Of a DNA stretch of 64,000 nucleotides, positions 20,201 to 29,060 are shown one piece after another. Origin of the DNA: Candidatus Poseidonia sp. (GTDB lineage: Archaea; Thermoplasmatota; Poseidoniia; Poseidoniales; Poseidoniaceae); assembly GCA_030829545.1 (NCBI GenBank), contig JAURAI010000007.1, forward strand, positions 1-64,000, written 5' to 3'. Within the stretch, counting starts at the first letter, position 1. Every line of letters starts with the position of its first letter. Position numbers and translations under genes: made by a program. The notes beneath the pieces were generated by a model that had not been told where the DNA came from, made no database searches, and saw only the letters and a program-made list of their open reading frames with translations.

Positions 20201-20732
20201 TGAATGTCCAAAGGTACCGGGAACTTCGACCATTGACGTCTTTGGCTGCCTTGATTCCGACGGGGATGGCGTTTCAGACCTGAACGACCCGTGTATTTGG
20301 GATCCAGAAGTCTCCGAAGGCGCACGAACTGTTGTCACATGCAACATCAAGGCCGATCCTTCTCTACAAGCAACAGAGGATGAAGGAGAGTCGTTGCTCT
20401 CTTCAAACGTGAGCACGCTCCAGTTCATGGGTGGAGCTATTATCTTCCTCTTGGCTCTCATCTTCGTCGCTCAAATATCAAAGGCTGCAAGCCGCAGAAA
20501 GGCCGTTCAAGCCAAACGCCAAGAGCAAATGGTGCAGGAATCCTTCGGTGAGGAAGAAGAACGCCGTCAGGCATGGATCCAACACTATGTCGCACAGGGG
20601 AATTATGCCGAAGCCAGATCACTTGGCTGGGAAGGAACCGAAGGGTTGCCTGAATGGAAGCAACATGAATTGCAACAAAAGGCCGCACAAGAAGCAGCAA
20701 TTCCAACCATGTTTGACCTTGAAAATCTGTGA
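17277..20732 (+). CDS. Secreted/membrane-anchored protein: N-terminal WD40-like propeller, many TSP3-type Ca-binding repeats, C-terminal TM and cytosolic tail
   Basis: Signal-like N-terminus; repeated 'SPDG.Y(I/V)' propeller motifs; about ten 'D.DGDGYGDN' units; C-terminal TM 'GGAIIFLLALIFVAQI'. Confidence 0.85.
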   Translation: MAWAKPSISVVKTKSTLLIFLFLVSLFSLAAQAADSDGDGVLDSADDCPWAAGDSSVDKDGCPDRDGDGTSDYNDGWAIGNPNYQNEFTTSSSSDYYGVEYSPDGEFIVTGSEDGFVRIWNASTWTNVRSVNTGTDVNGVDFSPDGQYVAAARNDDSIDIYYSSNLTSIHGSISVDVGGGDQVNAVEFSPDSSSVAVAIGRSGNGGTNGEVAVISVGTGAELYAVNPNGEDRFYDVTHSPDGRYLALAAEGEIYIVNTTSRATTWTFTNPPDTVNSLAWSPDGNYISMCGGWEGSSASFDMYQYANGAWSRIWEKTTTTSCASTTFSSDGSQVIAGMHWYQADGATARVYESNTGTQVDSFSGPRPGGCTSGNNNNCGTIYGVTWSPDGTHIVTAHGRNDEGVYYWFADIDEDNDGYNTTDQGDGIVDAFPSEGTQWDDTDGDGYGDNPAPAYQPDACPSVPGTSTEDRYGCVDTDADGWSDAGDWAPNNPDQWVDADGDGRGDNYLFELNEYQIHVNQSGDAFPTDSSQWNDTDGDGFGDNFDNASWQTDRPAAWPGELLSLTNLTDAFPLDRTQYLDSDGDWVGDNQNSDRPDGCPNHWGDSQYDRLGCPDSDGDGYSDPTPGWPSTGDCFGADAFPDDPTQWCDEDGDGLGSNASGTNADDCPSTAGTSYVDRKGCADRDGDGYSNAGDPFPDDATQWADRDGDNRGDNPNGTNPDAFPDDTSQWKDSDGDGYGDNPGGTNGDSFPSDSTQWSDEDGDGYGDNLDGINGDVCPMEYGESFEEVTRGCPDSDLDGVTDPVDAFPDDPFQWADADGDGYGDNTLVPSGDDCVDVFGKSFEKGRQGCPDADLDGYADVDDAFPEDFEQWIDTDGDGWGDNYFFTNTTVADEENTLLSLTLREQRGDAFPEIITQWSDVDGDGWGDNLSSFNRVDNFPLRVSQWNDFDGDGYGDNAVYTPLGAEEGALPLAAYQPDECPKVPGTSTIDVFGCLDSDGDGVSDLNDPCIWDPEVSEGARTVVTCNIKADPSLQATEDEGESLLSSNVSTLQFMGGAIIFLLALIFVAQISKAASRRKAVQAKRQEQMVQESFGEEEERRQAWIQHYVAQGNYAEARSLGWEGTEGLPEWKQHELQQKAAQEAAIPTMFDLENL

Positions 20733-20790
20733 GGTTTCACACACCGATTGTACCGCTGCCCTTTCAAGGGAGAACAGGCTATGACATCAC

Positions 20791-23355
20791 ATGGACGAGA
20801 AGCCGACAGGCCGCATGTTAGTGATAGCGGGTCTTCTGCTCGCATCGCTATTTGTTGGTGTAGCCCACGCAGAAACCGGCGACCTGCGTCTTGAAATCAA
20901 TTATGAAAACCCTCCTAACCAAGCATGGTTTGACCTTGACAACCAGCTGGTCATCACACCGTCCTTTGTCAATGATGGTGGAGATGTGGCAGTGGATAAC
21001 GACCCCTCTTGCGATGTGGTCCTCAATGTCTACAACAGCACTGGAGTACAACTTATTGATGGTTCAGAGGCATGCTTGGAAAAATCCCGTGCCATTGACC
21101 TTTTCTCCGGAGAAACACACACCTTTGACGCCCTTACATGGTCGATGAAAGATGCAGAGGGCGATTGGTTGGAATCGGGCACCTACACGGTCGAAGCCTA
21201 CCATTCTGTAACAGGTCTCTCGCAATCTCTTTCAGCACTGATTCAGACTCCTGTTGCGCTGCCCGCTGAAGTAGAATACTCTGTTCAAATTGCTCACAGA
21301 AATGATTCTCAGAGTGGACCAGCCATCTACCAAATCAGTGCACTCAATCCCACCACTTCGAAGGTGTCACTCGCAGAGTTGCCCCCATGTTTCCTTGAAA
21401 TCCAAATCGGGCCAACCTCTGAACTCGGACCTGCATGTTTTGCAGACGTTGTTGACCTTTTGCCAGGTGAAATGCTTCAAGTAAGCCATGTCCTCGTTCA
21501 TGAAGACGTTAACACCAGTCTTCGTGTTTCCTCACCCGGTGATGATTTCGTCTACACCACCGAGGTTGAAGGGCAGTCTTTTTCCTCAACATCACTCGAT
21601 GCCACGTTGACGTTGGAAGTCAGCGACCGTGACCTGCTCGTCTACGGTCAAGGTGAAACCTTCGTGAGTGAATTGATCTTAGAAAACACTGCTTCAACTT
21701 CTCAGCGTATTGATTTTACATCATCCTGTAAAGCAGAATATTGGGTATTGAATGATTTTGGCGAAGTGGTCTACGACAGCCGTGAAACCAAACCGTGTCA
21801 AACGATTGATTTGGAACTCGAACTGGTGGATGAAGAACGCTTCACACTCTCTCAATGGGCCTTTGACCAAAGCGATGCTTGTTTGGTGACGCCGGGAATC
21901 TACACCGTCGTTGCCGAACTCCCTGAGTACGGCCTCTCGGACAGCGCAACGCTCCGCTTTGCCGACATCATGGACAATCCCTGCTCAACCAACGACGGCC
22001 TCAACATTGATTCGACTCTAACTTGGACAGGTGATGACCAGTTTGAGGTAGAAATTGCTCTTGACAATACCGGGCAAGAGCGCTACATTCGCATGGTAAA
22101 TCCGTGTTCGTTTGAGGTTGATTTCACCGATCAGGAACAGACTTCCCTCCATCGCTTCCAAACCTTGTGCGGGGATTATGACGGTCGCAAAATCTTGGTT
22201 CCGACGGGCGAGCGCGTTGTTGAATTTGAAACCCTTTCAGTGCAGATGACTCAGGAAGGCCAAGCCATTTTGCCGGAAGGCGACTATATCCTTGACATTC
22301 ACCTTACATCATCTCCTCGAACCACCACCTCCTTTGACTTCACTTGGTCAACCGCAGACAAAGAGGTGACAGAAGAAAATGAAATTGACCAGGTCGTAGA
22401 AACCTATCAAATCACAGGCCAGTGGATTGGTTTGCTCACAGAGTTCGGAACCTGCTGGATGCTTGAGGACGCTGATGAGACTTACTTGCTTGCCAACGCT
22501 CGTACACTTCCTTCATGGACACCACAATCGTCCATGGAAGGCCTCTATGTCGTCCATGACGAGGTATCAGCACCAGCGTGTCAAGGATTCAACGCTCCGT
22601 CAGTCGCTTTGGTTGAGGTTCAGCTCGAGCGCAACATCGTTACAGAATCTACTGACGAATCTGTTCAGGAGAATGAAGTGGTTCCAGCAGTTGTCCAAAA
22701 CGAGCAAGATGTCATCGTTCCTGCCGTATCTGCAATTGTCACCGTTTCTCTTCTCTCCATGCTCTTTGCAGTAGCAGCGACCAATGAAAGCCTCCGCATT
22801 CCCTCAACACTTGCTGGCTTGTGGTTCCTTGGCTTGATGGGGAAGACACACGAAACCACCGACGGACGTTATCAGCGCGGACGATTGATGGGATACCTCA
22901 CTGCAAACCCTGGATGTCATTTCAGAGCCTTGATGAGTGCGCTTGAGATGAGCAATGGACAAATCACCCACCATCTCCGAATTCTGGAAGCTGAAGAAAA
23001 CATTTGGCGTAAAAAAGACGGTCGTTTGGTGCGCTATTACCCGTTGACCAATCAGTTGCATCCGAACACCAATGAAGACGATTTACCGGTCCCAGCACTC
23101 TCCCCAGACCCGAACAGCCTGCAGGGGAAAATCCTCGGCCTTCTTGATCGAGACGGCGACCTCGGTCAATTCCCGACCCAAGCCGAACTGGCAAAACGCC
23201 TTGAAAAAAGCCAACAGTTGATTTCTCACCACTTACGAACACTGCAGAAGTATGGACTTGTAGAGCGCCGAAAGATGGGCGTTAAAAACCGATACAAACT
23301 CACAAGAGAGGCCATTTTCCTCTTGGAAACGAGCGAAGATTTCCCTCGCGATTAA
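20791..23355 (+). CDS. Membrane-anchored regulator: signal peptide, repeated BsuPI-like ectodomains, TM, two cytosolic winged-helix domains
   Basis: 'SSCKAEYWVLNDFGEVVYDS...FTLSQWAFDQ' style repeats; TM 'VSAIVTVSLLSMLFAVAA'; wHTHs 'GQITHHLRILEAEENIWRKKDGRLVRYY' and 'QQLISHHLRTLQKYGLVERRKMGVKNRYKLT'. Confidence 0.78.
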   Translation: MDEKPTGRMLVIAGLLLASLFVGVAHAETGDLRLEINYENPPNQAWFDLDNQLVITPSFVNDGGDVAVDNDPSCDVVLNVYNSTGVQLIDGSEACLEKSRAIDLFSGETHTFDALTWSMKDAEGDWLESGTYTVEAYHSVTGLSQSLSALIQTPVALPAEVEYSVQIAHRNDSQSGPAIYQISALNPTTSKVSLAELPPCFLEIQIGPTSELGPACFADVVDLLPGEMLQVSHVLVHEDVNTSLRVSSPGDDFVYTTEVEGQSFSSTSLDATLTLEVSDRDLLVYGQGETFVSELILENTASTSQRIDFTSSCKAEYWVLNDFGEVVYDSRETKPCQTIDLELELVDEERFTLSQWAFDQSDACLVTPGIYTVVAELPEYGLSDSATLRFADIMDNPCSTNDGLNIDSTLTWTGDDQFEVEIALDNTGQERYIRMVNPCSFEVDFTDQEQTSLHRFQTLCGDYDGRKILVPTGERVVEFETLSVQMTQEGQAILPEGDYILDIHLTSSPRTTTSFDFTWSTADKEVTEENEIDQVVETYQITGQWIGLLTEFGTCWMLEDADETYLLANARTLPSWTPQSSMEGLYVVHDEVSAPACQGFNAPSVALVEVQLERNIVTESTDESVQENEVVPAVVQNEQDVIVPAVSAIVTVSLLSMLFAVAATNESLRIPSTLAGLWFLGLMGKTHETTDGRYQRGRLMGYLTANPGCHFRALMSALEMSNGQITHHLRILEAEENIWRKKDGRLVRYYPLTNQLHPNTNEDDLPVPALSPDPNSLQGKILGLLDRDGDLGQFPTQAELAKRLEKSQQLISHHLRTLQKYGLVERRKMGVKNRYKLTREAIFLLETSEDFPRD

Positions 23356-23448
23356 CCCTTGAGTTCCATCGCACTTGGGCGGCATGAGGCGGGGATTTCA
23401 TAGCGTATTGGCCACTGGGCGAAGTTGTCCAGTGGGCGGTGAAGGCTG

Positions 23449-26280
23449 ATGTCAAGCGAATTAACACCCGTCGATGAAGTCGCTTGGCAAAAAAAATGGT
23501 CGGATGCATCCATCTTTGAAGCCGTCATAACGGAGGGTAAACCCTCCTTTTACTGTCTTGAAATGTATCCCTATCCGTCGGGAAAAATGCATATGGGTCA
23601 CGTGAGAAATTACTCCATTGGTGACGCAGTAGCTCGGTTCAAGCGACTTATGGGCTTTGATGTACTGTATCCAATGGGCTTTGACTCCTTTGGGATGCCT
23701 GCTGAAAATGCAGCCATCGCAGAAGGCGGTCATCCGCACGACATCACGGAGCGGAACATGGCCTCAATCACCGAGCAAATCAAACGAATGGGGTTCTCCT
23801 ATGACTGGGGACGCCTGCTCAAAAGCCACGATCCAAACTACTACAAGTGGAATCAATGGTTCTTCACCAAATTCATGGAGCATGGACTTGCACGCCGTGA
23901 ACACGCACCTGTGAATTGGTGTAGTGCCTGCAATACTGTTCTTGCCAACGAGCAAGTCAAAGCAGGTCGTTGCTGGCGATGCAACGGTCCGGTTGAACAA
24001 AAAGAAATGAATCAATGGTTCCTTGACACCCCTGCTTACTGTCAAGAATTGCTTGACGGTTTGGACACCATCGATTTCCCCGAGAATGTCAAATCCCTTC
24101 AGCGAGATTGGTTGGGTCGCTCTGAGGGTGCTAACATTCAATTTGGTTTGGAAGGGCGAGACGAGACCATCGAAGTGTTCACCACGCGACCGGATACACT
24201 CTTTGGCGTCACCTTCGTGACTTTAGCACCTGAACACCCGCTGGCTGAAACAATCGTCAAGGGGACTGACCGCGAAGCAGAATGGAAGGATTTGTACGAC
24301 GAAGTATCCATTATGACTGAATTTGACCGCATCAAGAACATGAAGAAGAAGAAAGGTATGTTTTCTGGATGCTATGCAATTCACCCTCTTACCAACGAAC
24401 GAGTGCCTATTTGGATTGGCAATTTCGTTATCGCAAGTTACGGAACTGGAGCAGTGATGGCCGTCCCTGCTCACGACGAGCGTGACTTTGAATTTGCATC
24501 CCAGTACGACATCCCCATCCGCCGAGTATTGGTGATGGAGGAAGGTGCACAGCATGATGGCGAACTCAAAAAGGCCGAAACTGATGACGGATGGATGGTT
24601 AACAGCCCTATCGATGGTTTTGACGGACGTTACGGACAGGAAGCGCGAAATGCTGTTTGTGAAGCCCTTGAAGCAGCCGGTTGCGGACACCGATTGGTGA
24701 ATTGGAAATTACGCCCTTGGCTTATTTCCCGCCAACGTTACTGGGGTACACCCATCCCTGTGATTTATTGTGAGGACTGTGGAACCGTGCCCGTTCCCGA
24801 TGAAGACCTGCCAGTGGTCTTGCCACGCGACGTCGTCTTTAGCGGTGAAGGTAATCCGCTTGAAACCTCAGCCAGCTTCCTTCACGTAGCATGTCCTACA
24901 TGCGGTAAGGATGCCCGAAGGGAAACCGATACGATGGACACCTTCATCGATTCTTCATGGTACTTTTTGCGCTATACAGACCCTGGCAATGATACGCAAG
25001 CCTTTGCAAAAGCAATTGCAGACCACTGGATGCAGGTCGATTTCTACTGTGGCGGCATTGAGCATGCACAAATGCACCTCATTTACGCCAGGTTCATGAC
25101 CAAAGCACTTCGCGACATGGGTCTCACGACGATTGATGAGCCGTTCAATGAATTGCTTTGCCAAGGGATGGTCAACAAAGCAGCACCGTTTTGTTCAGAT
25201 TGCGGTGTAACGCTCACGGTCGACCATGCCATCGGCTCACCATGCCCTCATTGCAGTAAGGAACTGGGCTCACGCTCAGCAAAGATGAGTAAATCGACCG
25301 GCAACACCGTCTCTCCAGAGGACATGATTGAGCGTTATGGGGCAGATACCGTCCGCCTCTTCATTCTCTTCGCTGCGAATCCAACTGCAGGTATGGATTG
25401 GTCAGATACAGCACTCGAAGCGAACCATCGCGTCGTGTTGCAACTGCAAGGTATTCCTGATTACATGAACGAGTGGAACGGTGGCGAAGGGCCAATGGAT
25501 GCATGGCTTGAAGCACGGTTCGAACAGCGCCGCCTTGAATTCATTGCAGCAATGGACGAATACGATCTTCGCAGAGCCGTTGAAGTTTCACACTTTGAGA
25601 TTATCAAAGACATCAACTGGTACACGCGACGGGGTGGCCTCAACGGTGAAATGGCGAACAAGATGCTTCCAGTTTGGGCTCAAATGGTTTCTACATCTAC
25701 GCCCCACCTTGCCGAAGAATGGTGGGAAGGTATGGCTTCAACAGAGGGCTTTGTTTCCTCAAGTCTCATGCCGCTTCCCATTGAATCAACCACAACGGCA
25801 CTTGTCAACCTCGCTGGGGAACAGTACATTCGAGATTTCCTTGAACAAGCCCGCAAGATCAAGGGTGTTGCAGAACGTCATCTCGGGCAACCGGCCTCCG
25901 AAGCAACCATTGTGGTGAGTCCATCGTGGAAGCGAACGCTTGCTCAAGCCGCACTGAATTTTGTTATTGAAGGGGGTCATCCAAAACAATTCATGCCACT
26001 GCTCAAAGAAATGCCAATAGCTCAAGGTGACCGCATGGGTGAAATCATGGGCTTCTGGGGCAAGAAAATGCTCCCTCAAGTTTTCAAGTGGGACGATGCC
26101 TCACGGGAAATCATCTGTTCAACGCTTGATGAAGAAGCCGTGCTGGCTGCAGCGAGTGATTTCATCGCCACAGAACTCAATCTCAAAACAGTCCTCATTG
26201 TTGAAGGCGAGTCGGAAAGCGATACGACCGGGCGAGCAGGCTCAGCAATGCCGCTTTCACCTGCCGTCGTCTATGTGTGA
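23449..26280 (+). CDS. leuS: Leucyl-tRNA synthetase
   Basis: 'YPYPSGKMHMGHVRNY' (HIGH-type), 'KMSKSTGNTV' (KMSKS), CP1 editing region, Zn-binding CxxC pairs. Confidence 0.95.
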   Translation: MSSELTPVDEVAWQKKWSDASIFEAVITEGKPSFYCLEMYPYPSGKMHMGHVRNYSIGDAVARFKRLMGFDVLYPMGFDSFGMPAENAAIAEGGHPHDITERNMASITEQIKRMGFSYDWGRLLKSHDPNYYKWNQWFFTKFMEHGLARREHAPVNWCSACNTVLANEQVKAGRCWRCNGPVEQKEMNQWFLDTPAYCQELLDGLDTIDFPENVKSLQRDWLGRSEGANIQFGLEGRDETIEVFTTRPDTLFGVTFVTLAPEHPLAETIVKGTDREAEWKDLYDEVSIMTEFDRIKNMKKKKGMFSGCYAIHPLTNERVPIWIGNFVIASYGTGAVMAVPAHDERDFEFASQYDIPIRRVLVMEEGAQHDGELKKAETDDGWMVNSPIDGFDGRYGQEARNAVCEALEAAGCGHRLVNWKLRPWLISRQRYWGTPIPVIYCEDCGTVPVPDEDLPVVLPRDVVFSGEGNPLETSASFLHVACPTCGKDARRETDTMDTFIDSSWYFLRYTDPGNDTQAFAKAIADHWMQVDFYCGGIEHAQMHLIYARFMTKALRDMGLTTIDEPFNELLCQGMVNKAAPFCSDCGVTLTVDHAIGSPCPHCSKELGSRSAKMSKSTGNTVSPEDMIERYGADTVRLFILFAANPTAGMDWSDTALEANHRVVLQLQGIPDYMNEWNGGEGPMDAWLEARFEQRRLEFIAAMDEYDLRRAVEVSHFEIIKDINWYTRRGGLNGEMANKMLPVWAQMVSTSTPHLAEEWWEGMASTEGFVSSSLMPLPIESTTTALVNLAGEQYIRDFLEQARKIKGVAERHLGQPASEATIVVSPSWKRTLAQAALNFVIEGGHPKQFMPLLKEMPIAQGDRMGEIMGFWGKKMLPQVFKWDDASREIICSTLDEEAVLAAASDFIATELNLKTVLIVEGESESDTTGRAGSAMPLSPAVVYV

Positions 26281-26282
26281 GG

Positions 26283-28988
26283 TTATTCTTCGCCTTGTGG
26301 AATCGCTATCATGTTCTTCCCGGTAACGCTTCCTTGGCTTGAAGGCGGCAGGCGTGGTCCTACTCGTTGATTGCTGCTGATGAAGGCCCAGATGAGAATC
26401 AGTCCAGCGAAGATGAAGATATAGCCTGCAAGACCGATTCCTCCGTCATCGTCTTCACTGGAAGGGGTGATTGTACCTGTTTGACAACCTTGCTGGTCAA
26501 CAACGGCATTACCCGGCGTGTTGAGGCAGAAATCAAAGGCATTGGACACACCATCTCCGTCGCCATCAAGTTGGAATTGACTGCACCCGTTCAAATTAAT
26601 TTGATTGGCAGGGTCTGAATTTGGACAGGTATCGAGTGGATCAAGCACACCGTCTTGGTCATCATCATCGTCTTCAACAGCGTCAATGCACCCGTCGGCG
26701 TCAGCATCCTGGCCGACCTGTGCCACACCGATCAACCCTCGTGGGCAGCGATCGTTGGTGTCTAGAACTCCGTCTGCATCATCGTCGTTATCTTCGGTTT
26801 CATCAAGGCAACCATCCCCATCGTGGTCCACGTCAGCCGCATTGACGGCCCACCCTTTCTCGCCCAAGAGGCAAGCATCGACAGCGTCATCCACGCCGTC
26901 ACCATCATCGTCTTCATCCATGGTTGCATCCAAGCAACCATCTTGGTCGTAATCGTTGTTCACGTCAGATTGCCAGGGGTTGAAATCACGAGGGCACAGG
27001 TCATCGGGGACGTTGATGCCATCGCCGTCGATGTCGAGGTCACACGCATCCCCAACTCCATCTCCGTCGAGGTCGGTTTGTGTTGGATTGGCAATCTCCG
27101 GGCAGTTGTCTTGCTGGTCAACAAACCCATCCCCGTCGTTGTCTTCATCGGAACATCCATCTCCTTCTACATCATTTTCAGGGGTGGAAACCCATCCAAG
27201 TGGGCCACGTGGGCACAGATCGTCGGTATCGAAGATTCCGTCTTCATCATCGTCAAAATCTTCCGTAAGGTCGCGACAGCCATCCCCATCATGGTCGCTA
27301 AGAGGGTTCGCACTCCATCCGATGTCTCCGTAGGGACAATCATCGGAATTATCCATGACGCCGTCCTCATCGTCATCGTCATCACAAATGTCTCCGAACG
27401 GATCATTGTCAAAATTCAATTGATCGGTATTGGGTATCCGCGGACAATTGTCAATTCCATCAAGAATCCCGTCAGCATCAAGATCGGTTTCATACATCCA
27501 AATCCCGATATCGTAGTTGTTACGCTGGTCAAAGTGATGGCTGCCATAGGTTGCGTCAGCATTTGATTTGAAACCAACAACGGGCGAGCCGTTTCCACTC
27601 ATTGAGAGGACACTAGGGAGATCATTTCCGCTTCCACCTGCAGATATAGCCCAGTCCCAAGCCCCATCAGGCTGGTGTTTGGCGAGGAAGATATCGTAGT
27701 GATTTCCATCGTTAATTCCGTCAATATCAGAGAGTACAAATTCACCAAGGGTGATGCTTCCCGTTGTTTTTCCGAGGAGAAGAGATTCGCCTTGTGCAGA
27801 GATTTGGACCGCCGTCACGTGGTCGGCGCCGTCACCTCCGTATCCATTCACTTCAATCCAAGAACCCGTAGGAGAAAGATGGGCTTCAAAGAAGTCAACC
27901 CACAAAGCTGCTTGAAGTTCAAGTTCACCAAAGGTCATGTTGCCAAGATAATCTCCTACGACGACCATTCCACCTGCTTGATGCCCTTTACAGTCTGTGA
28001 CCATGCCATCGGAAGGTCCGGTGGCAGCACTCGCCCAGACCCATCCGTCGTTGTCGTATTGACCAATGCCAATGTTTGCTCCATCGTTGGGATTCATTTG
28101 TAGTTCATTCGAACCAAAGACAACGGTTTCAAGGAAGGTAACGGCGATGTAGTGATTGCCAATTCCGTCTTCACATAGTGCCGTAGCATCTTCAATCGGT
28201 TGAGGTGAAAACACGCTGTGCATGAAGATGTGTTGTCCCGAAGAATCCATCCCAATGATAGCAATCTGTTCTTCGGTTAGACTGCCAGCTGAACTTTCAT
28301 TCCCAGAAATTAATTCTCCCCGGTGGAGGATAGCGAGATGGATTTCGTCCATTTCTGTGACCATCAAGTCTGTCACGGTCATCTGAAATTCATTTGAAAA
28401 TTCTTTGGCCCACATCCAAGTACCATCGGGGTGGAGGGCGGCAATAAAGAGAGCATCTTCATGGTCTTGTTGGGATTTGTTGAGTGGGTCCAATTCTCCC
28501 AAGGTGAGGTTGCACGAATCGCCGAGTGTCATGCCACAGAAGATACCAGCCACGATGATACTTCCATCGGAAAGCTGGGCAGCATGTGTGATCCGATCAA
28601 GTCCAATGCTGCTTTCAGATGAGGTTTGAACCCAACTACCGTTTTCAGCAATCCATCCGAGAAACATATCTTCTCCAAATGAAGAATCATTGCTTGAATA
28701 ACCTACGACATCGCCATCAAAAGCAATGGTCTGCTCAAAAGAGCCAACCACCATCATGCCTCCGTTATCGAGGGGCATCAAGCCACTGATTGTTTCGCCA
28801 TTTGAACCTCCAGCAACGGCTAACCATCCGGTCGTGTTGCTTTCCGTACTTTCCATAACCGATTGCTCAACCAACATGTTTTCTTGAGCAGCCCATGCAG
28901 GTAGATGAGTAAAACTCAAACAGAGCATGAGGCCGGTGAGCAGAGTGCATGCGATGATGCGCATGGTTGGATGAGAATGTCCTTGCAT
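26283..28988 (-). CDS. Secreted/membrane-anchored TSP3-type Ca-binding repeat protein
   Basis: Signal peptide; 'DNCPRIPNTDQLNFDNDPFGDICDDDDDEDGV' TSP3 units; C-terminal TM 'IGLAGYIFIFAGLILIWAFI'. Confidence 0.85.
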   Translation of the reverse strand: MQGHSHPTMRIIACTLLTGLMLCLSFTHLPAWAAQENMLVEQSVMESTESNTTGWLAVAGGSNGETISGLMPLDNGGMMVVGSFEQTIAFDGDVVGYSSNDSSFGEDMFLGWIAENGSWVQTSSESSIGLDRITHAAQLSDGSIIVAGIFCGMTLGDSCNLTLGELDPLNKSQQDHEDALFIAALHPDGTWMWAKEFSNEFQMTVTDLMVTEMDEIHLAILHRGELISGNESSAGSLTEEQIAIIGMDSSGQHIFMHSVFSPQPIEDATALCEDGIGNHYIAVTFLETVVFGSNELQMNPNDGANIGIGQYDNDGWVWASAATGPSDGMVTDCKGHQAGGMVVVGDYLGNMTFGELELQAALWVDFFEAHLSPTGSWIEVNGYGGDGADHVTAVQISAQGESLLLGKTTGSITLGEFVLSDIDGINDGNHYDIFLAKHQPDGAWDWAISAGGSGNDLPSVLSMSGNGSPVVGFKSNADATYGSHHFDQRNNYDIGIWMYETDLDADGILDGIDNCPRIPNTDQLNFDNDPFGDICDDDDDEDGVMDNSDDCPYGDIGWSANPLSDHDGDGCRDLTEDFDDDEDGIFDTDDLCPRGPLGWVSTPENDVEGDGCSDEDNDGDGFVDQQDNCPEIANPTQTDLDGDGVGDACDLDIDGDGINVPDDLCPRDFNPWQSDVNNDYDQDGCLDATMDEDDDGDGVDDAVDACLLGEKGWAVNAADVDHDGDGCLDETEDNDDDADGVLDTNDRCPRGLIGVAQVGQDADADGCIDAVEDDDDDQDGVLDPLDTCPNSDPANQINLNGCSQFQLDGDGDGVSNAFDFCLNTPGNAVVDQQGCQTGTITPSSEDDDGGIGLAGYIFIFAGLILIWAFISSNQRVGPRLPPSSQGSVTGKNMIAIPQGEE

Positions 28989-29060
28989 AATAATTGCTTG
29001 CGGGTATAATCTTTGTAATTGAAGCGAGGTTTCATTGGGTGTCGCCTCCAGTAGGCTACC

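Noticed and set aside
26605-27566. Opposite-strand ORFs over the second TSP3 gene (26605-26952, 26823-27566, 26956-27333)
   Set aside because: Shadow ORFs of acidic Ca-binding repeats; Ser- or Val/Ile-rich translations.
17277-28988. Mobile-element origin for the repeat-rich proteins
   Set aside because: No transposase, integrase, terminal inverted repeats or target duplications seen around them.
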